From contig NZ_ATVX01000017.1 of the NCBI RefSeq assembly GCF_000420945.1, forward strand, positions 25,866-89,865: a stretch of DNA of 64,000 nucleotides, read 5' to 3'. The position numbers and the translations under genes are program-made. Shown piece by piece: positions 17,770-25,836 of the stretch. The DNA is from Butyrivibrio sp. VCB2006. GTDB taxonomy: Bacteria > Bacillota > Clostridia > Lachnospirales > Lachnospiraceae. The notes below the pieces were generated by a model that searched no databases, had not been told where the DNA came from, and was given only the letters and a program-made list of their open reading frames with translations. Within the stretch, counting starts at the first letter, position 1, and each line of letters begins with the position of its first letter.

Positions 17770-18836
17770 AAAATCAGAATACATTAAAAAAGATTGTGAG
17801 TAATCAGCTGTTTATCCCGGCAATAGCGCTGATCGTGCTCACACTTATAAATCTGGTAAATGACCCCGGATTTTTTAGAATTACACTGGTTACAAATAAT
17901 GCCGGAAATCCAATGCTTTCAGGAAGCCTTATAACTATCCTGGACTTTGGATCAGAGCTTGGAATCCTCGCAATCGGAATGACTCTTGTAACAGCTGCTT
18001 CAGGTGGACAGGATATCTCCGTAGGAGCTACAATCGCCATCGCCGGTTCTGCAATGCTTAGAGTTCTTTGCGGCGGTGTTGCCCGTCCTGAGACAATAGC
18101 GGCACCTATTTTCGTGGCATTTTTGGTAGCATGCCTTGTGGGAATGGCTTGCGGTCTCTTCAATGGAACTTTGGTTGCCGTATTCAAGATTCAGCCCATG
18201 ATCGCTACACTGATTCTTTTCACAGCAGGTCGTTCAATTGCAGCTTGGATCAACCATAACGAGCTTCCTATCGTTCCGGATCCTAAGTTTTCATATTTCG
18301 GTGGTGTTATCCCCGGAATACCGATTCCAACAACTGTATTTATCGTAATAGGATGCATTATAGTTATAGCTCTTATTCTCAAGTTTACTAACCTTGGCCT
18401 TTACACACAGGCTGTTGGTATCAATGAGAAATCTGCAAGACTTAACGGAATCAATCCTACAGCTATCAAGATTCTATCTTTTGTAATATTGGGACTTTGC
18501 GTTGCTGTTGCTGCACTTATCAAGGTCAGCAGACTTTCAACCATTAACTACTCAGTTATAGCAAAAGATATAGAGATGGACGCTATCCTGGCTGTAGCCC
18601 TTGGTGGTAATGCATTATCAGGCGGTAAGTTCAACATGTGGGCTTCAATCCTTGGAGCTTATGTAATTCAGTACCTTACTACAACTCTTTATAAGTTCGA
18701 TGTTCAGTCAGACGCTCTTGCAGCATATAAGGCTGTTGTAGTTATTATTCTGGTAGTATTCTCTGCACCAACAGTAAGAGAAGGCTGCAGCAAGTTCTTT
18801 AAGAGGCTGGCTCCTGCCGGAAAGGAGGCAGCATGA
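17766..18836 (+). CDS. ytfT: Sugar ABC transporter permease (YtfT-like)
   Basis: A 356-residue inner-membrane permease of the BPD_transp_2 (PF02653) family with about 8-10 hydrophobic segments. Typical stretches are LAIGMTLVTAASGGQDISVG, LVAVFKIQPMIATLILFTAG and the loop DAILAVALGGNALSGGKFN that contacts the ATPase. Overall order and motifs follow E. coli YtfT. It overlaps both neighbours by 4 bases (ATGA), so translation is coupled. It forms a heterodimeric channel with the next product. Confidence 0.92.
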   Translation: MKNQNTLKKIVSNQLFIPAIALIVLTLINLVNDPGFFRITLVTNNAGNPMLSGSLITILDFGSELGILAIGMTLVTAASGGQDISVGATIAIAGSAMLRVLCGGVARPETIAAPIFVAFLVACLVGMACGLFNGTLVAVFKIQPMIATLILFTAGRSIAAWINHNELPIVPDPKFSYFGGVIPGIPIPTTVFIVIGCIIVIALILKFTNLGLYTQAVGINEKSARLNGINPTAIKILSFVILGLCVAVAALIKVSRLSTINYSVIAKDIEMDAILAVALGGNALSGGKFNMWASILGAYVIQYLTTTLYKFDVQSDALAAYKAVVVIILVVFSAPTVREGCSKFFKRLAPAGKEAA

Positions 18837-19876
18837 TGAAAAAAACAAGTGAAAAGAGCAGTATTTTTACAAAATTAAATGACACAAGTTTGCTGCTCAT
18901 TATTACTATCGTAATCTTTTTTGCAATGTATATTGGAGCAATCATCTTTCAGGGCGGTGGATTTACCAAGCCTCAGATGCTGTTCAATATTCTAAATGCT
19001 AATGCTGCGCTCATCATAACATCAGTAGGACTCAGCATTGTAATGATAACAGGCGGTATCGATATTTCTGTCGGCGGTGTTGTTGCATTGGTATCAATGT
19101 GCTGCGCAGTATATCTTGATAAGATGGGCGGAAGTATTATCGGATCTATCTTTATTGCTCTCGGAATAGGTCTCCTTTACGGTCTTGTACAGGGCTTTTT
19201 GGTAGCATACCTTGATATTCAGCCATTTATCGTATCTCTTGCCGGTATGTTTTTTGCCAGAGGAATGACAACAATCGTTAATACAGCACCTTTCAACGTT
19301 GAAAACGCTGAGTTTGTAGCCCTCAAGGATACAAGAATCATCGTTCCGGGAATGGGCTCATACACCAGAAAAGGTATTTACGTACCTGCATATGTTGAAA
19401 TTGGTGTGATTGTAGCACTGGTAATTGTGTTATTATTGTTTGTAGTACTTCGCTGGACCAAGCTTGGACGAAGCTTTTACGCAGTTGGAGGAAACAAGCA
19501 GAGCGCACTTATGCTTGGCATAAATGTTAAAAGAACTAAGTTCCTGTCACACTTGATCTGTAGTGTGCTTGCAGGAATTGCCGGATATGTATATTTCCTT
19601 CATGTTGGCTCAGGTTCAGCAAGCCATGCTATGGGTATGGAGATGAATGCGATTGCATCCTCCATCATTGGCGGAACAATGCTCACAGGCGGTGTTGGTA
19701 ACCTTATCGGTACATTGTTTGGTGTTTTGTCACTTTGTACTATCCAGACAATCGTTGCATCAGCAGGCCTTGATGACGCATGGTGGACCGGAATCACAAT
19801 TGCCGCTATGCTTTGTATTTTCCTGATCATCCAGAGTGTTGTTATGGTTCAGAAGCAAAAAGCATTAAAGGGTTAG
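18833..19876 (+). CDS. yjfF: Sugar ABC transporter permease (YjfF-like)
   Basis: A 347-residue permease of the same PF02653 family, closest in style to E. coli YjfF: SVGLSIVMITGGIDISVGGV, SLAGMFFARGMTTIV, AVGGNKQSALMLGI and AIASSIIGGTMLTGGVGN. It starts within the stop region of the YtfT-like gene and ends 12 bases before the second binding-protein gene. It partners the YtfT-like subunit in the sugar channel. Confidence 0.92.
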   Translation: MMKKTSEKSSIFTKLNDTSLLLIITIVIFFAMYIGAIIFQGGGFTKPQMLFNILNANAALIITSVGLSIVMITGGIDISVGGVVALVSMCCAVYLDKMGGSIIGSIFIALGIGLLYGLVQGFLVAYLDIQPFIVSLAGMFFARGMTTIVNTAPFNVENAEFVALKDTRIIVPGMGSYTRKGIYVPAYVEIGVIVALVIVLLLFVVLRWTKLGRSFYAVGGNKQSALMLGINVKRTKFLSHLICSVLAGIAGYVYFLHVGSGSASHAMGMEMNAIASSIIGGTMLTGGVGNLIGTLFGVLSLCTIQTIVASAGLDDAWWTGITIAAMLCIFLIIQSVVMVQKQKALKG

Positions 19877-19888
19877 GATAAATCTTTT

Positions 19889-20950
19889 ATGAAAACAGTT
19901 GCTAATTTAGCGATGGTACTGCTCCTGTCAGTGGCTTTGATAGCCGGCTGCGGGAGCAGTAGTGCGCAAAAAGATAGTGGGGATTCAGGATCCTCTTTGG
20001 AGTCAAAAGAGGCAGGAAAACTGATTACGGTTGGCTTTTCACAGCTGGGAGCTGAATCTGACTGGAGAAGTGCCAATACTATCTCCATGCAGTCAGCGTT
20101 TGTGCCGGAGGAAGGCTATAACCTGATCTACAAAAACGGTCAGCAGAAGCAGGTCAACCAGATTACAGCGATCAGGACTTTCATTCAGCAGGAAGTGGAC
20201 TATATAGTTCTTGCTCCTGTTACTGAGAGCGGCTGGGACTCTGTGCTTGGAGAGGCTAGAGACGCCGGGATTCCGGTTATTCTTGTTGACAGAAGAGTAG
20301 ACGTGGCGGATAAAACTCTGTATTCCTGCTGGGTTGGTTCGGATTTTGAACTGGAAGGCCGCAAGATGGCTGCCTGGATAGATAGCTACACAAAGAGAAT
20401 AGGCTTGGATGCCAGTGAACTTCATATTGTTAACATTCAGGGAACGATTGGATCCACAGCTCAGATCGGCAGAACAAGAGGCCTTGCAAATGCAGCCAGA
20501 GAAAATGGCTGGGATCTCATGGCGGAGGTTTCAGGAGATTTTACTGAGACCAAGGGCCGAGAGGTTATGGCAGGTCTTCTGAAGCGTTTTGATAACATCA
20601 ATATTGTGTACTGTGAGAATGACAATGAGGCAATTGGTGCTATTGATGCCATTGAAGCTGCAGGCAAAAAAGTCGGCTCCAACATCAGAAAAGGCGAGAT
20701 CATGGTTGTCTCTTTTGACGGAGTAAACAAAGAAGCTCTGGACTATGCCAAGGAAGGAAAGATTTCCTGTATAGCAGAGTGCAATCCGCTTCATGGACCC
20801 AGAGTAAGAGCTCTCGTAGATATGCTGGTGGAAGGAGAGACTCCGGATAAATTCAACTACGTAGACGAAAGACTTTTTAGCTCAATTCCGGATGTTACGG
20901 AAGTAAAGGTAGACGGTGTCAGCTACCCGGTTCAGGGAATAGATGAGTAA
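19889..20950 (+). CDS. ytfQ: Galactofuranose-type sugar-binding lipoprotein (YtfQ-like, second)
   Basis: A 353-residue lipoprotein (LIAGCGSSS) whose mature part resembles E. coli YtfQ closely: ITVGFSQLGAESDWRSANT, GQQKQVNQITAIRTFIQQ, LAPVTESGWDSVLGEARDAG, VDRRVDVADKTLY and NIQGTIGSTAQIGRTRG. It lies 12 bases after the YjfF-like gene, so the cluster has binding proteins at both ends. Codon use is less biased than in the protein at 15018, suggesting lower expression. The two may bind different sugars, or different anomers, for one transporter. Confidence 0.92.
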   Translation: MKTVANLAMVLLLSVALIAGCGSSSAQKDSGDSGSSLESKEAGKLITVGFSQLGAESDWRSANTISMQSAFVPEEGYNLIYKNGQQKQVNQITAIRTFIQQEVDYIVLAPVTESGWDSVLGEARDAGIPVILVDRRVDVADKTLYSCWVGSDFELEGRKMAAWIDSYTKRIGLDASELHIVNIQGTIGSTAQIGRTRGLANAARENGWDLMAEVSGDFTETKGREVMAGLLKRFDNINIVYCENDNEAIGAIDAIEAAGKKVGSNIRKGEIMVVSFDGVNKEALDYAKEGKISCIAECNPLHGPRVRALVDMLVEGETPDKFNYVDERLFSSIPDVTEVKVDGVSYPVQGIDE

Positions 20951-21043
20951 CTTTTCATGACAATTTATCAATATTTTATTTGAATTATTGACGAATTTGT
21001 AGCCATAATATACGTAGTAGGATATTTCAATAGGAGGCCAGAC

Positions 21044-21418
21044 ATGAAGAGGAAGATTCTTATAGCTGATGATACGACCTTTATGAGAGAGATGTTGAAA
21101 TCTGCGCTTGATCCTGAGAAATTTCAGATTGTAGGAGAGGCTACAGACGGAATCCAGGCTGTTGAGTTTTACAAGGAAAAAAAGCCCGAGCTGATGATTC
21201 TGGATATCAATATGCCTAAAATGAATGGAATTGACGCTCTTACTGAGGTTATCAAGTATGATCCCAATGCCAATGTTATCATGTGCTCCGATCAGAAGTA
21301 TGAGAACATGATTGTTATGGCGATAAAGAGAGGCGCCAAGGACTTTGTCATCAAGCCATTTACGGCTTCAGATGTTATTACTGCGGTAAATAAGATATTT
21401 GATGACGATGACGAATAA
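21044..21418 (+). CDS. CheY-like single-domain response regulator
   Basis: A 124-residue receiver domain with no output domain. The acidic pocket is DD at 9-10, the phospho-acceptor is Asp54 in LMILDINMPKMNG, a Ser in VIMCSDQK takes the Thr/Ser position, and the conserved Lys lies in VIKPFTASD. Start ATG with AGGAGG 6-7 bases upstream. It stands alone, with its own terminator downstream. It could be a chemotaxis CheY acting on the flagellar switch or a phosphate sink. No chemotaxis operon adjoins it, but a chemoreceptor lies at 4023. Confidence 0.9.
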   Translation: MKRKILIADDTTFMREMLKSALDPEKFQIVGEATDGIQAVEFYKEKKPELMILDINMPKMNGIDALTEVIKYDPNANVIMCSDQKYENMIVMAIKRGAKDFVIKPFTASDVITAVNKIFDDDDE

Positions 21419-21434
21419 TTGATGAATAAAATAT

Positions 21435-21465
21435 AGGCCTGTCGGAAAATGTTTCCGGTAGGCCT
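21435..21465. terminator. Bidirectional terminator between convergent genes
   Basis: A 14-base stem with one G-U/mismatch step (arms 21435-21448 and 21452-21465, AGGCCT at the base, 3-base loop) lies between the cheY-like gene and the convergent XRE gene. Confidence 0.75.
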
Positions 21466-21487
21466 CTTTATGTGTGTTAAACTGCGA

Positions 21488-22012
21488 TTATTTCTTGGTT
21501 CTGTATTTTTCTGTTGCTTCGGCTATTTTCTTTTTGTCAATCTTGCCCTCTGCGATAGTGCTTGCCATCCAAAGCTTAAGAGATTCAACTGTAAGATCAA
21601 TCTGATCAAGCTGTTCCTGGATCTTGACGAAATCAGGAAGTTCATCCTCAGTGATCTCGCCATCAGCTGTGATGTCGATGAGGCGCTCTTTCTGTCTGTC
21701 CAGAGAGTTCAGAGCTGAAAGCATTCCAAGAACAATCTCTGAAAGAGATGAGAGCTTAACTTCAGGTACAGATTCCTGACCGATTCTGCATTCGTGTGTG
21801 CAGTAGTAATTGCAAAGCTCGGGCTTTTTGTAGGCGCGGGACATATCAAGTACATCCTCGGGATAAATTGCGGTTTTGCCTGTTTCCATCTTTTCAAGTC
21901 TGCTCTCGCTGATTGTGCCAATAAGCTCGCTGGCCTGTGCTCTTGTAAGGCCGGCTTCTTCACGGCTTTCGAAGTATATGTTCTTATTTTCTCTGATTGA
22001 TCTTTTTCCCAT
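21488..22012 (-). CDS. XRE-family helix-turn-helix regulator
   Basis: A 174-residue cytoplasmic protein. Residues about 12-70 form an XRE DNA-binding domain (REEAGLTRAQASELI, then ESRLEKMETGK). A Cys-rich segment follows (CNYYCTHECRIG, near 77-88), which could bind a metal or sense redox; then a charged, helical C-terminal part. GGGGA lies 6 bases before the ATG. The cysteine pattern is seen in similar Lachnospiraceae regulators, but its role is unknown to me. It is convergent with the cheY-like gene; its targets cannot be deduced. Confidence 0.8.
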   Translation of the reverse strand: MGKRSIRENKNIYFESREEAGLTRAQASELIGTISESRLEKMETGKTAIYPEDVLDMSRAYKKPELCNYYCTHECRIGQESVPEVKLSSLSEIVLGMLSALNSLDRQKERLIDITADGEITEDELPDFVKIQEQLDQIDLTVESLKLWMASTIAEGKIDKKKIAEATEKYRTKK

Positions 22013-22205
22013 TTGTAATCCCCTTAAAACTCTCTAATAATGCGTTTCCAATCCACTTAGTTACGCAACACCTATATATTATCTTATTTCATGGAAAAAA
22101 AGAAGTTAATTTACATGATTAATTTAGTAAATGCGATATAATGAGAAAAGGTTTATAAGGTCGTACTTTTTGATACTTTTTGTACATCTTTGGAAAGGAA
22201 ACTAT

Positions 22206-24668
22206 ATGATTACCAGAAACTTACATGATAATTGGGAAATGCGTAGAATGGACCAGGATAAGTGGTATCCGGCTACTGTTCCTGGCACAGTTTACACAGA
22301 TCTTATGGATAATGGGCTCATGGAGGACCCATATTACAGAGATAACGAGGATAAAGCGCTTCGTCTGATGGATTATGACTATGAGTACCGCATGAGTTTT
22401 GCCCTTGAGGAGAATGATGAGCTTTCTTCCTGCGACGAGATCGATCTTAGACTTGAGATGATTGATACTGTAGCAGACATTTATCTCAATGATAATCTGC
22501 TTGATAGTATTTGCAATATGCACAGGACTTTTGAGTATGCCGTAAAAGGCATTTTAAAGGCCCAAAACGAGCTTAGAATTGTGTTACATAGTCCTAATGC
22601 CTTTATCAAAAAAGAATTCGAAAAAGACCCTGTACTTGGCTCTGAGGACTGTAGCAAGGGATTCCCCAAGCTCCGTAAGGCACACTATATGTTTGGCTGG
22701 GATTGGGGCCCAAGACTCCCCGATGCCGGTATTATGAGGCCGGTAAGTCTTATTGGTGTCAAGAAGGCAAGGCTTGATGATGTTTATGTGAGACAGGACC
22801 ATGAAAATGGCAAGGTTATCCTGGCGATTGACACAGGCTACCGAGTTGCACAGTCTCTTGTACCAGGATGGGTAGGCCCGGAAGGATGCGTAACAACTGT
22901 TACTGTTACAGGCCCCGACGGATCTGCTATAGCAGAAAATGTTGGTGCCCCTTATAGAGTTGAAATTGAGAATCCTAAGTTGTGGTGGCCAAATGGATAT
23001 GGAGCTCAGCCGTTGTATACAGTTAAGGTTGAACTTAAGGACAATAGCGGAGATGTTCTTGATGTCTGGGAAAAGAGAATTGGTCTTCGCACCATGACAA
23101 TTTCAAGACAGAAGGATGAATATGGCGAAGAGTTCTGCCATGTAGTAAATGGCGTCAAGATTTTTGCCATGGGTGCGGACTATATTCCACAGGACAATAT
23201 TCTCAGCCGCGTCAACAAGGAGCGCACAAGACAGCTTCTTACTCACTGCGCTAACTCACACTTTAACTGCGTAAGAGTATGGGGCGGCGGTTACTATCCG
23301 GAGGATGATTTCTATGATATCTGCGATGAACTGGGGCTTGTAGTTTGGCAGGATCTGATGTTTGCCTGCGCGGTGTATAGACTATCAGAGGACTTTGAGG
23401 AGAATATCACAAAAGAGGTTGTTGAGAACGTTAAGAGACTTCGGCATCACGCCAGCCTTGGTCTTTGGTGCGGCAATAATGAGATGGAGCTCTTTGTTGG
23501 ACAGGAGCACTGGGGAGCAAAGTTTACCCTCAAGTCGGATTACGTCAAGATGTATGAATATCTTTTCCCGAAGCTTATGAAGGTACTGGATCCTCAGACT
23601 TACTATTGGCCAGCAAGCCCATCTTCAGGCGGTGGATTTGATAATCCTAACGACGAGAACAGAGGAGATGCCCATTATTGGGAGGTTTGGCATGGTAATC
23701 AGCCATTTACAGCGTATCGTCAGTTCCATTTCAGATATCTTTCGGAGTTTGGATTCCAATCCTTCCCTTCTGTTAAGACGATTGAGACCTTTACAGAGCC
23801 GAAGGACCGCAATATCTTTTCCTATGTGATGGAGAAGCATCAGCGTAATAGTGCGGCAAACGGCAAGATAATGAACTATATGAGCCAGACATATCTTTAT
23901 CCGGAGAGCCTTGATGAGCTTGTATATTATTCTCAGCTTTTACAGGCAGAGGCTATCAGATATGGCGTTGAGCATTTCCGTAGGAACAGAGGAAGATGCA
24001 TGGGCACAGTGTATTGGCAGCTCAATGACTGCTGGCCTGTTGCTTCCTGGGCATCTATCGACTACGAGGGCAGATGGAAAGCGCTCCAGTATTATGCCAA
24101 GAGATTTTTTGCTCCGATTCTTGTGTCCTGCGAGGAGAAGGGATATCTGGATCAGAGAGTGAGCGTTAATGATGATGCTGATCCAATCCGTAAATCCATA
24201 AGGCTCAATGTTCAGAATGAAACTATGGACAGCCATGAACTGGTGGTGGAATGGCAGCTTAGAAATTCAAAAGCAGATGTTATTGATGCTGGCAGCGAAA
24301 GCTTTACAGCTGAGCCATTATCTACAGTTTGGTTTGCCGAAAAAGATATGGATAATGCGGATCTTTATGAGAATTACGTAAGCTATCAGGTACTGGAAAA
24401 GGGAGAAGTTGTATCTGAGGGAACAGTTCTTTTCTGTCCGCCCAAGCACTTTAAGTTTGCAGATCCCGACCTGAAATTTAGGGTAGAAGGGGATGAAATT
24501 GTAATTTCTGCAAGCGCATATGCTAAGAGCATTGAGATACGTAATGAGGAAGATAATCTTCTTTTATCCGATAACTATTTTGACTTAAATGCCGGGGAGA
24601 AGAGAGTGAAGATACTCAGCGGAAATACTGATGGTTTAAGGGTTAGATCTGTAGGAATCAGGCATTAA
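22206..24668 (+). CDS. Beta-mannosidase, glycoside hydrolase family 2
   Basis: An 820-residue intracellular enzyme (no signal peptide) that releases mannose from the non-reducing ends of beta-manno-oligosaccharides. N-terminal sugar-binding/jelly-roll domain with WEMRRMDQDKWYPATVPGTV and WDWGPRLPDAGIMRPVSLIG; Ig-like domain; TIM barrel with RVWGGGYYPEDDFYDICDEL, the acid/base in WCGNNEME (Glu426) and the nucleophile in RYLSEFGFQSFP (Glu514). The order and length fit GH2 beta-mannosidases of the compact bacterial kind. ATG 22206 follows GGAAAGGAA; the longer in-frame start at 22131 has no site. The product can enter glycolysis through ManA after phosphorylation. Confidence 0.92.
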   Translation: MITRNLHDNWEMRRMDQDKWYPATVPGTVYTDLMDNGLMEDPYYRDNEDKALRLMDYDYEYRMSFALEENDELSSCDEIDLRLEMIDTVADIYLNDNLLDSICNMHRTFEYAVKGILKAQNELRIVLHSPNAFIKKEFEKDPVLGSEDCSKGFPKLRKAHYMFGWDWGPRLPDAGIMRPVSLIGVKKARLDDVYVRQDHENGKVILAIDTGYRVAQSLVPGWVGPEGCVTTVTVTGPDGSAIAENVGAPYRVEIENPKLWWPNGYGAQPLYTVKVELKDNSGDVLDVWEKRIGLRTMTISRQKDEYGEEFCHVVNGVKIFAMGADYIPQDNILSRVNKERTRQLLTHCANSHFNCVRVWGGGYYPEDDFYDICDELGLVVWQDLMFACAVYRLSEDFEENITKEVVENVKRLRHHASLGLWCGNNEMELFVGQEHWGAKFTLKSDYVKMYEYLFPKLMKVLDPQTYYWPASPSSGGGFDNPNDENRGDAHYWEVWHGNQPFTAYRQFHFRYLSEFGFQSFPSVKTIETFTEPKDRNIFSYVMEKHQRNSAANGKIMNYMSQTYLYPESLDELVYYSQLLQAEAIRYGVEHFRRNRGRCMGTVYWQLNDCWPVASWASIDYEGRWKALQYYAKRFFAPILVSCEEKGYLDQRVSVNDDADPIRKSIRLNVQNETMDSHELVVEWQLRNSKADVIDAGSESFTAEPLSTVWFAEKDMDNADLYENYVSYQVLEKGEVVSEGTVLFCPPKHFKFADPDLKFRVEGDEIVISASAYAKSIEIRNEEDNLLLSDNYFDLNAGEKRVKILSGNTDGLRVRSVGIRH

Positions 24669-24763
24669 CTTATGGCCAAAAATACTATCAAAATGTTATA
24701 AAAATTTAACGAATTGCCGTACAAAGTTATGTTAAAATTTTTTCTGTGAAAGGAGTGACTTGT

Positions 24764-25051
24764 ATGGCAGATACTAGATCAGACTTAATTAATCAGCTGG
24801 CGGCCAGTATGGGTGCAGGAGATTACGCCAAGACCAGATTTGAAGAATCAAGGTATGACGCGGAAACCGGTACATTATATTGTGATGGATACGTTATTTC
24901 TAAATCAGTCATTGATGAAGCAATTCAACACTTCAAGCTGATGCAGAGCAAATGCGATATGAATGACCCGGCCTCGAGACACATGGCGCTGATATATAAA
25001 ACTGCTTTGGAAGGCATCAAGAAGCTTCGAGAAGCAGATAAAAAAGAATAA
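24764..25051 (+). CDS. Conserved-looking small protein of unknown function
   Basis: A 95-residue soluble protein, not recognised. It is mixed helix, with a central YDAETGTLYCDGYVISKSVI stretch and a charged C-terminal helix ending in KKE. No signal peptide, membrane helix or known motif is visible. It is supported as a gene by AGGAG 8 bases before ATG 24764, even codon use, its own AT-rich promoter region and a terminator directly after it. The upstream in-frame start at 24746 is less likely. Confidence 0.7.
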   Translation: MADTRSDLINQLAASMGAGDYAKTRFEESRYDAETGTLYCDGYVISKSVIDEAIQHFKLMQSKCDMNDPASRHMALIYKTALEGIKKLREADKKE

Positions 25052-25056
25052 ACTAT

Positions 25057-25094
25057 AAGGGTCACTATGGTCTTTTACCAGGTGGCCCTTTTGT
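25057..25094 (+). terminator. Rho-independent terminator
   Basis: Stem AAGGGTCAC with GTGGCCCTT (one G-U pair; 25057-25065 and 25082-25090), followed by TTGT, a few bases after the stop of the small protein gene. Confidence 0.75.
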
Positions 25095-25176
25095 ATTCAG
25101 TAGATTAATGCACGTTTTGATGATATGATTAATATGATGCTCAGTGTATGTACATTATTTTGGGGAGGTATGCTTA

Positions 25177-25815
25177 ATGCAAAACTACAACAAGATTGAA
25201 TATGCAGGACACAGTAATGTTATTTTGAGGATAACACCGGGACATTTTGTAACACCGCATTCCCATGTCAATTATTATATGGATCTTTGTGATACTAAGG
25301 CAAGAATGAAGGAAGCAAGAGCAACAGGTGAGGCCCTTGCGGAGATGTATCTTGCATCTGATGTCATCGACACAATTCTGTGCCTCAATGGCATGGAGGT
25401 TGTAGGTGCGTACATGGCGGATACGCTTACCCAGGCCGGTATTATTTCCATGAATTCGCATAAAACTATGTACATTACACAACCTGAGACCAATGTTAAC
25501 GGGCAGATGATGTTCAGAGAGAATAATAAGCACATGATCGATGGCAAAAAAGTACTGATTCTCATCGATTCAGTTACAACAGGCGGAACGCTTCAGGCAG
25601 CCCTTGATTCCGTAAGATTCTATAAGGGCGAAGCTGTAGGTATTTCTGCAGTATTCTCTATAGCAACTCAGATTGAAAATACTCCGATCAGAGCTCTTTT
25701 CACTAAGAGGGACTTCCCGGAGTATGCAAGTTATAGTCATGACAGTTGCCCTCTTTGCAAAGAGGGTCAGCCGGTTGATGCAATTTGTAACGGATACGGA
25801 TTCTCAACAGTGTAA
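25177..25815 (+). CDS. Type I phosphoribosyltransferase (orotate-PRTase-like)
   Basis: A 212-residue protein. The PRPP-binding loop is VLILIDSVTTGGTLQAALDS (near residues 127-146). The N-terminal part includes TPGHFVTPHSHVNYYMDL, as in PyrE-like proteins. The C-terminus has a CPLC pair (CPLCKEGQPVDAI), a short Cys motif also seen in some orphan PRTases. Start ATG 25177 follows GGGGAGG; the in-frame GTG at 25144 has no site. No pyrimidine gene is nearby; the next gene, 22 bases on, is an EAL protein. The substrate is therefore uncertain: orotate, a purine base or a regulatory role are all possible. Confidence 0.8.
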   Translation: MQNYNKIEYAGHSNVILRITPGHFVTPHSHVNYYMDLCDTKARMKEARATGEALAEMYLASDVIDTILCLNGMEVVGAYMADTLTQAGIISMNSHKTMYITQPETNVNGQMMFRENNKHMIDGKKVLILIDSVTTGGTLQAALDSVRFYKGEAVGISAVFSIATQIENTPIRALFTKRDFPEYASYSHDSCPLCKEGQPVDAICNGYGFSTV

Positions 25816-25836
25816 TTATTTACTAATGAGGGATTT

